From positions 1 through 8,485 of the forward strand of contig JAEWIK010000306.1 in assembly GCA_023387135.1 (NCBI GenBank): a stretch of 8,485 bases of DNA, in the 5' to 3' direction. The number at the start of each line of letters is the position of its first letter. Position 1 is the stretch's first letter. The stretch comes from Actinomycetes bacterium (GTDB lineage: Bacteria > Actinomycetota > Actinomycetes > Propionibacteriales > Propionibacteriaceae). Shown one piece after another: positions 7,459-8,485 of the stretch. The notes under the pieces are model-generated. The model saw only the letters and a program-made list of their open reading frames with translations, was not told the origin of the DNA and did no database searches. Both the position numbers and the translations under genes were made by a program.

Positions 7459-7464
7459 ACCTTA
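7459..7464 (-). promoter_or_regulatory. Candidate -10 element giving a leaderless or near-leaderless M48-like mRNA
   Basis: On the minus strand TAAGGT occupies positions -8 to -13 relative to the A of the ATG at 7451. A start site six or seven bases downstream falls on, or one base before, that ATG, a common arrangement in actinobacteria. The same bases could instead act as a weak Shine-Dalgarno sequence (AAGG). No -35 is evident. Confidence 0.35.
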
Positions 7465-7489
7465 CGTCACAGACTCGCCGGAGCGTGGG

Positions 7490-7518
7490 TTGACCACCGG
7501 TTCCGGCAGCGCTACGTT
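7490..7518 (+). promoter_or_regulatory. Sigma-70-type promoter P1 upstream of the structured leader and DUF5679
   Basis: TTGACC at 7490-7495 (five of six matches to TTGACA) is followed, after exactly 17 bases, by TACGTT at 7513-7518 (TANNNT). The predicted start is A7525, one base before the large hairpin at 7526-7593. This is the best promoter-like sequence in the window. If transcription continues to the zinc-ribbon gene, the leader would be 184 bases. CCGGA/TCCGG with inner GTGG/CCAC (7478-7506) forms an imperfect inverted repeat over the -35 and part of the spacer, possibly an operator. Confidence 0.55.
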
Positions 7519-7525
7519 CGGCCTA

Positions 7526-7593
7526 GCAAGGCCCTCGCGGGCCCGGCCGCTCGCAGGGGAAGGCAAGTGGTTCGGGTCACGTGGGGGCCTTGC
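7526..7593 (+). ncRNA. Long hairpin: candidate structured 5' leader or small RNA
   Basis: Bases 7526-7539 pair with 7580-7593, A7579 is bulged, and 7540-7545 pairs with 7573-7578. That gives 20 pairs, 17 Watson-Crick and three G-U, closed by a loop of about 26 bases. The outermost nine pairs (GCAAGGCCC with GGGCCTTGC) are perfect. The three G-U pairs become A-C mismatches on the minus strand, so the plus strand is the better-folding one. The hairpin starts one base after the start site predicted for promoter P1. I do not recognise an RNA family. It could be a leader acting on the DUF5679 gene, a separate short RNA, or a 5' stabilising structure. Confidence 0.45.
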
Positions 7594-7630
7594 GACAGAT
7601 CACGGGTTGATATCGGTTTGAAAAGCCGTG

Positions 7631-7639
7631 TGTCATACT
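7631..7639 (+). promoter_or_regulatory. Possible second promoter P2 (extended -10)
   Basis: TGT directly followed by CATACT (7634-7639) resembles an extended -10 element. It would start transcription near base 7646, giving the DUF5679 mRNA a leader of about 63 bases. The -35-like strings TTGATA (7607-7612) and TTGAAA (7618-7623) are at wrong distances (21 and 10 bases), so the call rests on the extended -10 alone. Confidence 0.3.
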
Positions 7640-7708
7640 GACGCGGCAAGGCACCCGGGCCCGAGGCGGCCGGGGAAAGAGTTCTACACCTACCACCGAG
7701 GAGAAACA

Positions 7709-7873
7709 GTGGCCAAGGACAGCTACACCGGGTCGTTCTACTGTGTGAAATGCAAGGACCACCGCGAAGCCACCGGCGACGTCACAGTGAATGAAAAGGG
7801 CACCCGGATCGCCAAGGCCAAGTGCCCGGTCTGTGGCACCAACCTGACCCGATTCCTTCCGAAGCAGGCCTGA
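7709..7873 (+). CDS. Small zinc-ribbon protein (DUF5679)
   Basis: The protein has 54 residues, from GTG 7709-7711 with GAGGAG five bases upstream (7698-7703) to TGA 7871-7873. Two cysteine pairs, C12-x-x-C15 and C39-x-x-C42, should bind one zinc ion. Each sits in a knuckle: F-Y-C-V-K-C-K near the start and A-K-C-P-V-C-G-T-N-L near the end, with a short basic linker between. The ending N-L-T-R-F-L resembles zinc ribbons at the C-terminus of type I topoisomerases, which suggests nucleic-acid or protein binding. This is family resemblance only, and no function is known. It is transcribed alone, with one or two promoters upstream and a strong terminator downstream. A longer reading from the GTG at 7628 is open but has no ribosome binding site and adds residues unlike the family. 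Confidence 0.9.
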   Translation: MAKDSYTGSFYCVKCKDHREATGDVTVNEKGTRIAKAKCPVCGTNLTRFLPKQA

Positions 7874-7892
7874 AGCCTCCCACAACTCGCAT

Positions 7893-7924
7893 GAGAGCGC
7901 CGGCGCGTCAGCGTCGGCGCTCTC
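7893..7924 (+). terminator. Strong hairpin terminator after DUF5679
   Basis: GAGAGCGCCG (7893-7902) and CGGCGCTCTC (7915-7924) form ten perfect pairs. Four more (one of them G-U) continue inward, leaving a GTCA loop, so the stem reaches 14 pairs. It starts 20 bases after the DUF5679 stop codon and is followed by the weakly T-rich GCTGTCTTC. It separates this gene from the kinase gene that begins 42 bases later. Confidence 0.8.
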
Positions 7925-7965
7925 GCTGTCTTCGGGGGCACTTGATCGCCGGGGAAGATGGCTGC

Positions 7966-8485
7966 GTGACAGAACCTGAACCGCGGGTGCTCCCCGAAGG
8001 CACCTTCTCCCGGACCGCCAGACTGCTGCGCATCCCGCTCGGGGCTGCCACGCGCGCCACCGTCGGCGCCGGAAGGAAGCTGCTGGGGGCAGACGCCGCC
8101 CTCGTGGACGCCGAACTCTCGCAGGCCTCCGCGCAGCAACTCTTCGACATCCTCGGCGAGCTCAAGGGCGGCGCGATGAAGTTCGGCCAGGTCATGTCGA
8201 TGATGGAGGCGATGCTGCCGGAGGAGATCGCCGCCCCGTTCCGCGCCCGCCTCGCCGCGCTGCAGGACTCCGCACCGCCGATGCCGACGTCCCGGGTACA
8301 CGCCGTCCTGAAGGCGGAACTGGGCGCCGACTGGCGCAGGCACTTCGGCGAGTTCGAGTCCCGGCCCGCCGCGGCGGCGTCCATCGGCCAGGTCCACCGG
8401 GCCACGCTCGCGGGGTCCGGCCAGCGGGTCGCGGTGAAGGTGCAGTACCCGGGCGCCGACGCCGCCCTGGCGAGCGACCTCAAGC
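7966..8485 (+). CDS. ABC1/AarF/UbiB-family atypical kinase, 3' truncated by window end
   Basis: The first 173 codons run off the end of the window. The start is taken as GTG 7966-7968 with a weak purine-rich GGGGAAG stretch upstream; an in-frame TTG at 7942 is an alternative. The family marks are clear: K-F-G-Q (72-75, the KxGQ motif that covers the nucleotide site in UbiB/ADCK proteins) within an E-L-K-G-G-A-M-K-F-G-Q-V-M-S segment, then L-P-E-E (84-87), the alanine-rich loop P-A-A-A-A-S-I-G-Q-V-H (134-144), and the nucleotide-binding lysine in V-A-V-K-V-Q-Y-P-G (Lys158). Members include UbiB/COQ8, which act in quinone synthesis or lipid homeostasis. Actinobacteria that use menaquinone carry them too, often without a known role. 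From memory, the equivalent M. tuberculosis gene in this neighbourhood is Rv3197, next to whiB7. No clear promoter is visible between the terminator and the start. Confidence 0.92.
   Translation, partial: MTEPEPRVLPEGTFSRTARLLRIPLGAATRATVGAGRKLLGADAALVDAELSQASAQQLFDILGELKGGAMKFGQVMSMMEAMLPEEIAAPFRARLAALQDSAPPMPTSRVHAVLKAELGADWRRHFGEFESRPAAAASIGQVHRATLAGSGQRVAVKVQYPGADAALASDLK

Noticed and set aside
6339..7493. 384-codon open frame on the plus strand overlapping DUF2342, the M48-like gene and the intergenic region
   Set aside because: It is out of frame with DUF2342 and antisense to the M48-like gene with its intact HELVH site. The composition is Arg/Ala/Gly-rich shadow sequence.
7566..7583. 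tRNA T-arm-like string (GGTTCGGGT with GTG and CAC flanks)
   Set aside because: Only three flanking pairs form, and no acceptor, D or anticodon arms are found at the right distances.
7526..7593. Small SRP RNA (4.5S-like)
   Set aside because: The loop contains a GGGGAAGG string faintly like the SRP GGAA region, but the paired UCC and the AGCAG element of helix 8 are missing. An Infernal search with RF00169 would settle it.
7628..7708. Longer DUF5679 reading from GTG 7628
   Set aside because: No ribosome binding site lies before 7628. The extra residues do not resemble the family, and GAGGAG sits five bases before GTG 7709.
1..8485. Mobile elements, CRISPR arrays, phage or defence systems
   Set aside because: I saw no transposase, integrase or Cas-like protein, no regularly spaced repeats, no terminal inverted repeats and no change in base composition. 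All genes belong to ordinary conserved actinobacterial families.

Overview
The window is high-GC chromosomal DNA from an actinobacterium. Codons are strongly G/C-ending, GTG is used freely as a start codon, and the -10-like elements have the form TANNNT. The PPA1309-type protein (a family named after a Cutibacterium acnes locus) makes Propionibacteriales a reasonable but unproven guess. I see no mobile element, CRISPR array, tRNA, rRNA, integrase or toxin-antitoxin pair. This is a conserved core-genome neighbourhood rather than an accessory island.

Layout. (1) Bases 1-893, plus strand: the 3' part of an M16 (insulinase-type) peptidase gene. (2) Bases 982-5461, minus strand: a tight three-gene operon, transcribed in the order membrane-anchored PDZ-Lon (S16) protease, PPA1309-family protein of unknown function, UPF0182 seven-helix membrane protein. 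The first two genes overlap by one base (TGATG), and 26 bases separate the second from the third. (3) Bases 5569-6939, plus strand: a DUF2342 (zincin-like) protein divergent from the operon, in which the HExxH-equivalent motif reads RETAR. (4) Bases 6930-7451, minus strand: a YgjP/DUF45-type M48-like zinc metallopeptidase, whose 3' end overlaps the previous gene tail to tail by 10 bases. (5) Bases 7452-7708: the longest stretch without a gene (257 bases), holding a good sigma-70-type promoter, a 20-pair hairpin beginning at the predicted transcription start, and a possible second promoter. (6) Bases 7709-7873, plus strand: a 54-residue zinc-ribbon protein (DUF5679), followed by a strong hairpin terminator. 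(7) Bases 7966 to the window end, plus strand: the first 173 codons of an ABC1/AarF/UbiB-type atypical kinase.

From memory, the order UPF0182 - PDZ-Lon - DUF2342 - ABC1 kinase matches the Mycobacterium tuberculosis region Rv3193c-Rv3197, which is followed by whiB7 and uvrD2. The same genes may therefore lie just beyond this window. Five of the eight proteins belong to peptidase families or carry peptidase-like domains or zinc-site motifs (M16, S16, DUF2342, M48-like, and the DUF5679 zinc ribbon). The operon pairs a surface-facing Lon-type protease with a large membrane protein that has a big extracellular part, so an envelope quality-control or processing role is a fair inference. No substrate can be read from the sequence.

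The two observations most worth following are the structured leader or small RNA upstream of DUF5679, and the loss of both histidines from the zincin motif of the DUF2342 protein.
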